DNA of 7,490 nucleotides, from positions 1 through 7,490 of the forward strand of contig JAGWGS010000058.1 in NCBI GenBank assembly GCA_028867235.1, in the 5' to 3' direction. Shown here one piece after another: positions 1 through 5,180 of this stretch. Within the stretch, counting starts at the first letter, position 1. The number at the start of each line of letters is the position of its first letter. The translations under genes and the position numbers were made by a program. Origin of the DNA: Nitrososphaerota archaeon. GTDB taxonomy: Archaea; Thermoproteota; Nitrososphaeria; Nitrososphaerales; Nitrosopumilaceae. Under the pieces are notes generated by a model. The model was not told where the DNA came from and ran no database searches. It worked only from the letters and a program-made list of their open reading frames with translations.

Positions 1-131
1 GTTCTGACAGTGGCAAACCTGTTCTTGTAACTGATCCCAACTCTGTCTTGTCTCAATCTTTTATGGTTGTAGCCAAAAACGTTGCTGCAAGATGTAGTAT
101 ACTTGGTTCTCAATTAAAAGATGAAAGCTAA
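1..131 (+). CDS. C-terminal end of an Mrp/NBP35-like P-loop ATPase (5' truncated)
   Basis: An open frame enters from the left edge (first full codon at 3) and ends at TAA 129-131, giving 42 visible residues. They contain SGKPVLVTDPNS, followed by an amphipathic stretch ending AKNVAARCSILG. This resembles the C-terminus of Mrp/ApbC/NBP35 ATPases of the MinD/ParA superfamily, where a 'G-x-P-hydrophobic...-P-x-S' strand precedes the last helix. Such proteins act as cytosolic scaffolds or carriers for iron-sulfur cluster assembly. The Walker A motif and any metal-binding cysteines lie outside the window, so the identity rests on this short tail only. The next gene starts 38 nt downstream on the same strand and may be co-transcribed. 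Another ParA/MinD-type ATPase is possible. Confidence 0.55.
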   Translation, partial: SDSGKPVLVTDPNSVLSQSFMVVAKNVAARCSILGSQLKDES

Positions 132-169
132 AGTCGCAACTCAAAAATAGCTCAAAACAAAGGAAAGCT

Positions 170-670
170 GTGCATCTACCAGAAAATCTTCGTTCTGAAT
201 TAAAAAAACCACTTGGAGTACTAGTTCCTGATTTTCAAGTTACAAAGGCTGCTGTCAAAAATTACATCACAAAAGATGTCTTTGTGATAACTGTTGGCGA
301 CGCAACAACTGACAAGATGGTCTCATATGGAATAAATCCGTCACTTCAAATCGTTGATTCACTTGAAAAAAGAAACAAGCGGGATTTACCATTAGGATAT
401 GTTAAAACCACATTGCATTGCAAAAACCCTGCAGCTCAAATCACTCCTGAAAGCATTGATGGTATCAAAAAAGCACTGGGCATGGACCCTCCTGTTCGCC
501 TTGTTATAGATGGAGAAGAGGACTTGCTCGTATTACCTGCTGTGATATATTCTCCTGAAGGATCTGTTGTTCTATATGGCCAGCCAAATGAAGGACTGGT
601 GATAGTTCAAGTAACAGAGGAGATAAAAAATAAGGCAAGAAAGATAATGGATATGATGAGTGGGGAATGA
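170..670 (+). CDS. GTP-dependent dephospho-CoA kinase (DUF359 family)
   Basis: A 166-residue protein of normal DUF359 length. The family performs the last step of CoA biosynthesis in archaea: GTP-dependent phosphorylation of dephospho-CoA in the cytosol, unrelated in fold to bacterial CoaE. Visible hallmarks are the N-terminal PLGVLVPDF (14-22), the GDATT signature (43-47), a following Asp/basic stretch QIVDSLEKRNKR (60-71) where relatives carry D-x-K-x-x-R-like residues, the acidic DGEEDLL (114-120) followed by P123, and YGQPNEGLV (136-144). The conserved acidic residues of these blocks form the nucleotide/metal site in the family. The start is GTG at 170: no ATG, GTG or TTG precedes it in frame back to the stop at 122-124. 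GGAAAG (162-167) is at best a weak ribosome-binding site. It lies 38 nt after the Mrp-like gene, possibly in one transcript. Confidence 0.9.
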   Translation: MHLPENLRSELKKPLGVLVPDFQVTKAAVKNYITKDVFVITVGDATTDKMVSYGINPSLQIVDSLEKRNKRDLPLGYVKTTLHCKNPAAQITPESIDGIKKALGMDPPVRLVIDGEEDLLVLPAVIYSPEGSVVLYGQPNEGLVIVQVTEEIKNKARKIMDMMSGE

Positions 671-794
671 GGAGACGGTGGCTGTATGATACTAGTGATT
701 AATCTAAAGTAATTTCTGACCCTGCTTTACCAATGAAATGGTTGAAATAAAAAAATCTACCCGTGTCAAGATGATTTTTGACAAATAGATTAAT

Positions 795-812
795 TTTTCA
801 AATTTTTGAAAA
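795..812. promoter_or_regulatory. AT-only-cored inverted repeat in the promoter zone of the metalloprotease gene
   Basis: TTTTCAAA (795-802) and TTTGAAAA (805-812) form a perfect 8-bp inverted repeat with a 2-nt spacer. It ends 11 nt before the ATG at 824, where a leaderless archaeal promoter would have its TATA box and start site. A TATA-like run, TAATTTTT, overlaps its left side (791-798). It could be an operator, the promoter's own AT-rich core, or the T-rich terminator of the upstream plus-strand genes. The region is so AT-rich that chance is a real alternative. Confidence 0.3.
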
Positions 813-823
813 TTTTATCACCA

Positions 824-1186
824 ATGAAGCTTGATTCTGAGCTGCGCTTTAGAATACTTGAAAAAGTTGGAGTGTATTCTGCACGGTTTAGTATACAAGA
901 ACCCAAGATACTGCTTACAACAAAAGAAGTGCTAGAGATGCCAAAAGAGATAACACAAGGGCGGCGAACTTCGGCATACAAGTATCTCGGAGTGTCATAT
1001 ATCCAAGATAACGTTGTATTTTTGAATGTAAGAAAAATCCAGGATGAAAAGATGCTTGAAAATACCATCGTCCACGAATTGATTCACATGAGGTTTCCGT
1101 ACTTGAGCCATGGCAGGAGATTTAACAAGATGGTACGTCGTGGTCTTGCCGGATGGACATTCAAGCCATACGCCAAGAGACATTAG
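824..1186 (+). CDS. Small SprT/YgjP-like zinc metalloprotease-type protein
   Basis: A 120-residue protein from the ATG at 824; a TTG six codons upstream (806) is in frame but sits inside the AT-rich promoter repeat, so ATG is preferred. Near the C-terminus it has VHELIH (83-88), a zincin HExxH motif with His84, Glu85 and His88. A third His follows in LSHGRRFNKMV (94-104, His96), spaced as in SprT-like/YgjP-like (M48-related) metal-dependent hydrolases, where HELxH is followed by a short loop and H-x3-F. The expected ligands and catalytic Glu are therefore all present. The tail is basic (RRFNK, VRRG, KPYAKRH), which would suit nucleic-acid or acidic-partner binding; that is inference. It has no signal peptide or TM segment. 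Its TAG lies only 3 nt from the stop of the convergent small gene, so the two transcripts must overlap at their 3' ends. Substrate unknown. Confidence 0.75.
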   Translation: MKLDSELRFRILEKVGVYSARFSIQEPKILLTTKEVLEMPKEITQGRRTSAYKYLGVSYIQDNVVFLNVRKIQDEKMLENTIVHELIHMRFPYLSHGRRFNKMVRRGLAGWTFKPYAKRH

Positions 1187-1189
1187 GTG

Positions 1190-1387
1190 TTACTTTTCCT
1201 CTACTACTGTAGTCATGTCAAGCTTGTCTATCTGTGCCTCTATGGTCTGTTTCATGGACTCGTGATGCTGGCTGCAAAACTTGAAAAATCCATCAACTGT
1301 CTCAAAACAGCCACATATCCACTTTGTCTGTATGTCCCCTTCTACTGTTAGTCTGTTATAGCTTTTCTTCATGGTATCATACCACAT
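1190..1387 (-). CDS. Small Cys/His-rich protein of unknown function, possible zinc binder
   Basis: A 65-residue ORF from the ATG at 1387-1385. I do not recognise a named family. It has C-x-C at 25-27 (ICGC) and C-x2-H-H at 38-42 (FCSQHH), separated by an aromatic linker (F28, F34, F35, F37). This gives C-x-C-x10-C-x2-H, a plausible four-ligand zinc site. The C-terminal third is charged and predicted helical. Support for a real gene: a good TATA-like box 20-27 nt upstream, a T-rich terminator of the preceding gene just before it, and no other gene on either strand. A second ATG at codon 6 (1372) would give 60 residues, but the promoter distance favours 1387. It converges with the metalloprotease gene with a 3-nt gap. 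Confidence 0.65.
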   Translation of the reverse strand: MWYDTMKKSYNRLTVEGDIQTKWICGCFETVDGFFKFCSQHHESMKQTIEAQIDKLDMTTVVEEK

Positions 1388-1403
1388 GTGACAATAAAAA
1401 AGA

Positions 1404-1416
1404 GTTTTTAAAAATA
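1404..1416 (-). promoter_or_regulatory. TATA-like box of the 65-residue gene
   Basis: On the minus strand ATTTTTAAAAACT lies about 20-27 nt before the ATG at 1387. This matches the archaeal TATA consensus and the spacing expected for a leaderless transcript. No Shine-Dalgarno-like sequence lies between it and the start codon. Confidence 0.5.
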
Positions 1417-1424
1417 ATTAAATC

Positions 1425-1436
1425 AAAAAAGAAAGA
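1425..1436 (-). terminator. T-rich archaeal terminator after the DUF2024 gene
   Basis: On the minus strand, TCTTTCTTTTTT begins 8 nt after the DUF2024 stop codon, and a further T-rich run follows. Archaeal RNA polymerase commonly terminates at such oligo-T tracts without a hairpin, and none is evident here. It lies just upstream of the next gene's TATA-like box, separating the two units. Confidence 0.5.
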
Positions 1437-1443
1437 TTAGATC

Positions 1444-1701
1444 TTACGGGCAGCCTTCCATTTTTTGGATGAAATAGCCTTTCTTTTGGATCTCGTTGGC
1501 AATTGGTTCTGGTGCACCTTGTGAATGGCAGAATTGACACTCCTCGGTTGAAACCTTTGAATCGCCCTCTCCGATGCTCTTGAGCCATTCTTTTGCATAC
1601 TGGATTGCCATTTGGTGATCCTTTTTGCTTGTAATGACATCAAAATGCATGGTGTGGCCGTCTTTTGCATCTACGTATGTATCGTATACGTGTATTTCCA
1701 T
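1444..1701 (-). CDS. DUF2024 family protein
   Basis: An 85-residue soluble protein. Its sequence reads like a full-length DUF2024 member: MEIHVYDTYVDAKDGHTMHF at the N-terminus, then AIQYAKEWLKSIGE (32-45), EECQFCHSQ (53-61) and a C-terminal GYFIQKMEGC (75-84). The family is small, of unknown biochemical function, and better known from bacteria. Cys55, Cys58 and His59, together with Cys84, could form a metal or redox site; this is a residue-level suggestion only. The frame stays open to 1848, but the family starts at MEIHVYD and a TATA-like box lies 25 nt before that ATG (1701-1699), so the longer start is rejected. It appears to be transcribed alone. The upstream gene on this strand ends 130 nt away. 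Confidence 0.85.
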   Translation of the reverse strand: MEIHVYDTYVDAKDGHTMHFDVITSKKDHQMAIQYAKEWLKSIGEGDSKVSTEECQFCHSQGAPEPIANEIQKKGYFIQKMEGCP

Positions 1702-1721
1702 GCTAACTATTCGAAAAAAGG

Positions 1722-1730
1722 GATATTTAG
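1722..1730 (-). promoter_or_regulatory. TATA-like box of the DUF2024 gene
   Basis: CTAAATATC on the minus strand is centred 25 nt before the ATG at 1701. This is the spacing expected for leaderless transcription, and it supports the short 85-residue start. No Shine-Dalgarno motif intervenes. Confidence 0.5.
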
Positions 1731-1831
1731 AGGTTGTAGGTGTGTCATTGCAGGAACAAACCCACATTTTATTTCTGACCGAAAAATAATACCATAACGA
1801 TACCATGTGTTTTACCAGGCAACTTTCTTGA

Positions 1832-2350
1832 TTATTCCATTTTTGCAAGAATGCGGTGAATGGTCAACCATGTGCGAGAAGTGATTTCATCTTTACCAAA
1901 CTGTTTATCGAGCTTGACCATAAAATCGGTTGTCTTGTCCACCGTGGTATCTATTACGCTGCAAAGGGAGTTTACTCCATGATCTCTATAAAAATTTGGT
2001 TTTGATGTAAGCGAGGCCTTTGGTGAATGCTTGAAGAAGGTTACCAAAAGGTAAGACATGCGGCTGTGCTTGGCACCTCGATATGGGTTTTTATCAACCA
2101 AAGCTTGCAATTGCTCTTGGCTACGGACAATTGTAGCACTAGAAAAGCCCAACTTTTTAGGCCAAGTTTTTTGAATGGTCTCTTCTAGTTTTGAGGCATC
2201 TTTGGAGTTTGATTCAAAAACAACATTACCACTAGAGATAACAGGTATCACGTTGATAAAACCCAAGTCTTCCAGTACACCCTTTAGTTTAGAGCCATGC
2301 ATATTTGGATTGCTTGGCCCAATACCGCGTAGCAAGGCTACATATTTCAT
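1832..2350 (-). CDS. DUF1697 domain protein
   Basis: A 172-residue cytosolic protein of typical DUF1697 length. Family marks are YVALLRGIG at the N-terminus (3-11), DLGFINV (28-34), SSGNVVFES (39-47) and a C-terminal TSRTWLTI (157-164) corresponding to the family's 'T-x-R-N-W-x-T' block. Trp161 and Arg159 are kept, but the Asn of that block is Thr160 here. The N-terminal 'RGIN-(V/G)-GG' loop is altered to RGIGPSNPN. The biochemical role of the family is unknown and most members are bacterial, so a bacterial origin is plausible but unproven; codon use looks like its neighbours by eye. The start is the ATG at 2350-2348, about 25 nt after a TATA-like box. A second ATG-like triplet just upstream is blocked by a stop. 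It is a single-gene unit. Confidence 0.85.
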   Translation of the reverse strand: MKYVALLRGIGPSNPNMHGSKLKGVLEDLGFINVIPVISSGNVVFESNSKDASKLEETIQKTWPKKLGFSSATIVRSQEQLQALVDKNPYRGAKHSRMSYLLVTFFKHSPKASLTSKPNFYRDHGVNSLCSVIDTTVDKTTDFMVKLDKQFGKDEITSRTWLTIHRILAKME

Positions 2351-2370
2351 TTCTAAATCATATGTTCTCC

Positions 2371-2383
2371 TATACTTTTATCT
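2371..2383 (-). promoter_or_regulatory. TATA-like box of the DUF1697 gene
   Basis: GATAAAAGTATAG on the minus strand is centred about 27 nt before the ATG at 2350, consistent with a leaderless or very short leader transcript. Confidence 0.45.
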
Positions 2384-2484
2384 TTTCATGTAGACACTAC
2401 CTTGTCAGTCCTAGGAAAAATATCTCAAAAAGATGTCTTTTCCAAAGATAGCAGATGGTTCCAAGGCAAGATTTGAGATTATTT

Positions 2485-2493
2485 CATAAAACC
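2485..2493 (+). promoter_or_regulatory. TATA-like box of the mini zinc-finger gene
   Basis: CATAAAACC, in the context ATTTCATAAAACC, lies 24-32 nt before the ATG at 2517. That is the same geometry as the other promoters in this window, and it is independent support that the 34-codon frame is expressed. Confidence 0.4.
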
Positions 2494-2516
2494 TTTTACG
2501 TTAGTTTGATCAATTA

Positions 2517-2621
2517 ATGCCGTTGTGGGGCATTAAATCTGAACTCAAATGCAAGGACTGTGACACTGTATTTACAGACAGGGACCACTTTGAAAGACAC
2601 AAAAAAGTTCACAAAAAGTAA
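2517..2621 (+). CDS. 34-residue single C2H2 zinc-finger protein
   Basis: An ATG-started 34-codon frame ends at TAA 2619-2621. It reads MPLWGIKSELK, then a full C2H2 finger from Cys12 to His32, then KK. The ligands are Cys12, Cys15, His28 and His32 (C-x2-C-x12-H-x3-H). Phe19 and Phe25 fit the aromatic/hydrophobic core positions, with Phe25 in the usual Leu position. The finger helix (DRDHFERHKKVHKK) is basic at its end, which suits nucleic-acid binding, though a protein-binding role is equally possible. It is far too short for default gene callers. It has a TATA-like box at leaderless spacing, fills an otherwise empty 293-nt gap, and converges on the JAMM gene with 22 nt between stops. Small C2H2 proteins are known in archaea, but I cannot name an orthologue. 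Confidence 0.8.
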   Translation: MPLWGIKSELKCKDCDTVFTDRDHFERHKKVHKK

Positions 2622-2643
2622 ATCCAAATGGTATCAAAATATA

Positions 2644-3057
2644 TCATGATATCTTTAGTGGAATCTGTAATATTCCTGAATTGTAAATGTACGCCATGAA
2701 TTTTTCTTCCATGTTTGAGAATATTACCCATGGTACGGGGTTTATCTCCATGTATTTTTTATCAGTAGAAGACGGGTATGGGGCAGATGCCGGGTGGGAA
2801 TGAAATATGCCACTAACATCTAGATTTTTTTTCTCTGCTTGACTATATGCTGATATTAATTCATCGTTTGATATTGTAAAATTCACAGGTGACTTTTCGA
2901 TATTTTCTGCAAAGAAGATATCTTTTATTGTAGCGATATCATTTTCTGTCTTTCCAAATAGTATGGCACATGATTCGTCTGGGGAATTTTTTTTAGAGTG
3001 CTCTGTGAGAACTTTGATTTGAATTGGTGTAAACACTATTTCTTTAGGTGTAATCAT
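2644..3057 (-). CDS. JAMM/MPN+ (JAB1/Mov34) zinc metalloprotease
   Basis: A 137-residue protein, the size of a stand-alone MPN+ domain. The full JAMM motif is visible: Glu28 in DESCAILFG (27-35), then GIFHSHP (83-89) with His86 and His88, seven residues, and SSTD (96-99) with Ser96 and Asp99. All ligands and the general base are present, so it should be catalytically competent rather than a structural MPN- protein. Archaeal relatives include enzymes that remove ubiquitin-like SAMP modifiers; a bacterial relative (Mec+) releases cysteine from a sulfur-carrier conjugate. Either a de-conjugase or a sulfur-carrier peptidase is possible. It has no signal peptide or TM segment and should be cytosolic. 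Its ATG overlaps the stop of the cupredoxin gene (ATGA, 3054-3057), implying translational coupling. Confidence 0.88.
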   Translation of the reverse strand: MITPKEIVFTPIQIKVLTEHSKKNSPDESCAILFGKTENDIATIKDIFFAENIEKSPVNFTISNDELISAYSQAEKKNLDVSGIFHSHPASAPYPSSTDKKYMEINPVPWVIFSNMEEKFMAYIYNSGILQIPLKIS

Positions 3058-4163
3058 CCTACTGTTACTTTACCAGTCATCCATGGGTGGACTGTACAAA
3101 AGTATGAAGTTGTACCTGTATTTGTAAATGCAAATTGGAATGTCTTGCCTGGTTTTATTAGACCAGAGTCAAACAATCCACCTGGTGTAGAATCAGTTGG
3201 AGCGCCACTTGTTACAGTATGTGCAGCACCATCTCCGTTTGTCCACACTACAGTAGTTCCAGTCTTTACATTGAGTTGCTGAGGATCAAAGTATTTCTGT
3301 CCTGCTGCTTGTGTTGATGCTCCTTTTGCAATGGTGACATTTGCAAACATTGGTGCAGTTATTGTTATCTCACCTGACATGAATGGATGAACTGTACATA
3401 GGTACTTGTATTCTGTAGCATTGAGCTTTGATGTATCAAGTCTGAATGTATTTCCTGGTTTTATGATACTTGAATCAAATATTGCCCCATCAGGTGCATT
3501 GGTAACGGTATGTGGTACTTTGTCATTGTTCTTCCATTCTATGATGTCTCCCTTGGGAATGGTGACTTCTTTTGGATTAAAGCTTGGATTTCCTTGCACT
3601 GATGCGTTTGCAGGAATCTCTATTGATATTACTGGAACATTTGATGCTGGCGCTGTTGCATTTGTAGAATTTTGGCCTGCTGTTTGTATGTGGAATTGAG
3701 CACCTGGGCCGATAAATCCAAATGCTGTAAAAGAGCCTATGCCAACTATCATTGCTGCCACAAATATTGTGGCAACTGGTTTGAAGTATTTTGGCATCTT
3801 CATTGCGAAAAATGCCAAGACTATGGTTGGAATTAAGATGATTATCAGTAATCCTGTAAAGACTGGCAATGAGGTGACTATCTTATTTTGGGCAATTGCA
3901 TATGTTGCAACAGAGCCTGCGATACCAAATATGACAAGCGTGGTTGCTTTGGCTCTTGGACTTGTAGAAACTCCACCGCTTAGAATTCCTGCTGACAAAA
4001 ATATCATTCCTACAAACATTGTAAGTCCTGAAAGGGCCTGCATTCCTGTAAGGAAAGTGTTTGCTATACCCAAATATGACAAAATTACTCCTGCAAGTCC
4101 TATTGCAGTAAGTCCCATTCCTGGCATCATGAGGTCCCAGTCACTCATTTGTGGTTGTTCCAT
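3054..4163 (-). CDS. Five-TM membrane protein with two plastocyanin-like copper domains
   Basis: A 369-residue protein. The N-terminal half has five hydrophobic segments (about 12-34, 41-61, 73-91, 99-121, 129-151). A Ser/Thr/Asn/Ala/Pro linker (about 160-175) leads to two tandem cupredoxin domains, about 178-270 and 273-369. Type 1 copper ligands are complete in both: His218, Cys256, His259, Met262 and His315, Cys356, His359, Met362 (PHTV/AHTV and C-T-V-H-P-x-M). Five TMs with the copper domains C-terminal suggests they face outside, as expected for electron carriers in copper-rich ammonia-oxidising archaea; the donor and acceptor are unknown. It is divergent from ctaB, which fits a respiratory role. 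The start is the ATG at 4163-4161; Met6 (4148) is a possible alternative, since an AATTAAG-like box lies about 27-33 nt before it. It is coupled to the JAMM gene downstream. Confidence 0.9.
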   Translation of the reverse strand: MEQPQMSDWDLMMPGMGLTAIGLAGVILSYLGIANTFLTGMQALSGLTMFVGMIFLSAGILSGGVSTSPRAKATTLVIFGIAGSVATYAIAQNKIVTSLPVFTGLLIIILIPTIVLAFFAMKMPKYFKPVATIFVAAMIVGIGSFTAFGFIGPGAQFHIQTAGQNSTNATAPASNVPVISIEIPANASVQGNPSFNPKEVTIPKGDIIEWKNNDKVPHTVTNAPDGAIFDSSIIKPGNTFRLDTSKLNATEYKYLCTVHPFMSGEITITAPMFANVTIAKGASTQAAGQKYFDPQQLNVKTGTTVVWTNGDGAAHTVTSGAPTDSTPGGLFDSGLIKPGKTFQFAFTNTGTTSYFCTVHPWMTGKVTVG

Positions 4164-4202
4164 GAGGTGACATACTTAATTCTTTTGAACGACAACGGCC
4201 AA

Positions 4203-4212
4203 TCTTCGAAGA
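4203..4212. promoter_or_regulatory. 10-bp perfect palindrome in the cupredoxin/ctaB divergent promoter region
   Basis: TCTTCGAAGA is its own reverse complement. It abuts the upstream edge of the ctaB TATA-like box and lies 40-49 nt before the cupredoxin start, within the 80-nt region that must hold both promoters. A dimeric regulator bound here could control both genes. No regulator family is identified from the sequence, and a 10-bp palindrome can arise by chance. Confidence 0.35.
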
Positions 4213-4220
4213 AATTAAAT
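4212..4220 (+). promoter_or_regulatory. TATA-like box of ctaB
   Basis: AAATTAAAT is centred about 28 nt before the GTG at 4244. This matches leaderless promoter geometry and supports the GTG start. No Shine-Dalgarno sequence is visible between it and the start codon. Confidence 0.45.
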
Positions 4221-4243
4221 TCCCAACAAAACCGTCAAGATTC

Positions 4244-5125
4244 GTGGGATTAAAGGAAATACTTGAAGTATCAAAACCTAGAATCATAGTTTTACTTGTA
4301 ATTACTGCCATCACCTCGATGTATGCTGCAAGCATTCTGATCGCACACAAGCCACTTGATGGAATGACATTGATTCATCTTATCATCGCAGGAGCATTGT
4401 CATCTGCTGGTTCCAGTGCACTAAACCACTATTACGACAGAGATATCGATCCGCTGATGAAAAGAACAAGCACAAGACCAATTCCGTCTGGAAGAATAGC
4501 TGCTCGCAGTGTCTTGATGTACGGACTGGGAGTAAGTGCAATATCTGTAATTTATGCTTGGTTTACTCTAAATCCTGTATCTACATTTTTCATCGCACTT
4601 GGAATATTTTTCTATGTCATGGTGTATACTGTATGGCTCAAACGCAACAACTGGACCAATATTGTCATCGGTGGGTTTGCAGGAAACTGTGCCTCAATGG
4701 CAGGATGGGCTGCAGCAACAGGTTCGATGGACCTTCTTGGAGTGCTGGTTGGCATGTTGGTCTTTGTGTGGACCCCTTCACACTTTTGGTGTCTTGCAAT
4801 GAAGATAAGAGACGACTATGCAGAAGCCAAGGTGCCAATGTTGCCTGTCTTGATTGGTATGCAAAAGACTTCAAAGTATATTCTAATCAATACCGCAATA
4901 CTGTTACCATATTCTATCTCCCTTGTTGCATTCGGACTAGGCTATGTCTATCTCGGAGTGGCACTTGTATCAGGAGGTTTAATGTTGTTGTACCATTACA
5001 AGTTGACAAAGACTCCAACTTCGGACTTTGCATGGAAAGCATACAAGGTCACAGCACCATACTTGACAATCATCTTTGTAGGAATTGCACTTGATGCAGC
5101 ATTTCACATTCCTGTCATAAGATAA
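4244..5125 (+). CDS. ctaB: Protohaem IX farnesyltransferase (haem O synthase, CtaB/COX10 family)
   Basis: A 293-residue polytopic UbiA-superfamily prenyltransferase. It transfers a farnesyl group from farnesyl diphosphate to haem b in the membrane, giving haem O, the precursor of haem A. Family motifs: KPRIIVLLVITA at the start of TM1; the prenyl-diphosphate/Mg2+ motif N-x3-D-x3-D (Asn61, Asp65, Asp69 in NHYYDRDID) followed by KRTSTRPIPSGR; YTVWLKRNNWTN in the middle; FVWTPSHFW; and the second aspartate motif RDDYAEAKVPMLPV (Asp190, Asp191), diagnostic of CtaB rather than other UbiA enzymes. Length and eight or nine hydrophobic segments are normal. The start is GTG: no ATG, GTG or TTG lies upstream in frame before a stop at 4163-4165. 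The product would supply haem O/A to a haem-copper oxidase. It is convergent with the winged-helix gene, with 55 nt between the stops. Confidence 0.95.
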   Translation: MGLKEILEVSKPRIIVLLVITAITSMYAASILIAHKPLDGMTLIHLIIAGALSSAGSSALNHYYDRDIDPLMKRTSTRPIPSGRIAARSVLMYGLGVSAISVIYAWFTLNPVSTFFIALGIFFYVMVYTVWLKRNNWTNIVIGGFAGNCASMAGWAAATGSMDLLGVLVGMLVFVWTPSHFWCLAMKIRDDYAEAKVPMLPVLIGMQKTSKYILINTAILLPYSISLVAFGLGYVYLGVALVSGGLMLLYHYKLTKTPTSDFAWKAYKVTAPYLTIIFVGIALDAAFHIPVIR

Positions 5126-5180
5126 CAAGACTGTTTCTCTGTAAAAACAATCAGGTTGTATTGTATAGTGTGCGACAGAA

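Noticed and set aside
671..823. Possible short peptides (8-16 codons) or an RNA gene in the gap after the DUF359 gene
   Set aside because: Frames are too short, with no ribosome-binding site or conserved motif; no tRNA arms or stable stem-loop could be made out.
1372..1384. Palindrome TGGTAT-C-ATACCA at the start of the 65-residue gene
   Set aside because: It lies inside the first codons rather than in the promoter, and the arms are only 6 bp; insufficient to call an operator.
1702..1848. N-terminal extension of the DUF2024 frame (49 extra residues)
   Set aside because: The extension does not resemble the family, which begins at MEIHVYD, and it crosses the likely TATA-like box; it is intergenic sequence that happens to be open.
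2428..2441. Small inverted repeat AAAAGA-TG-TCTTTT
   Set aside because: Short arms, AT-rich, and about 45-60 nt upstream of the nearest TATA-like boxes; not separable from chance.
459..2635. 8-mer ATGGTATC found at 459-466, 1371-1378 and 2628-2635, and on the minus strand at 1799-1806
   Set aside because: More copies than expected, but one is in coding sequence, positions relative to genes are inconsistent, and no extended flanking similarity exists; probably chance in AT-rich DNA.
2641..2652. 12-bp palindrome ATATCATGATAT across the JAMM stop codon
   Set aside because: It overlaps coding sequence and lacks GC content for a stable hairpin; no clear terminator T tract follows.
3739..4170. 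Long plus-strand open frame opposite the cupredoxin membrane half (similar ones oppose cdc48 and the cupredoxin domains)
   Set aside because: Antisense shadow of a well-supported gene; no recognisable domain and the composition follows the codon pattern of the opposite strand.
4558..5094. 178-residue open frame overlapping ctaB on the same strand
   Set aside because: Out-of-frame shadow within ctaB; its translation is Cys/His-rich low-quality sequence without family features.
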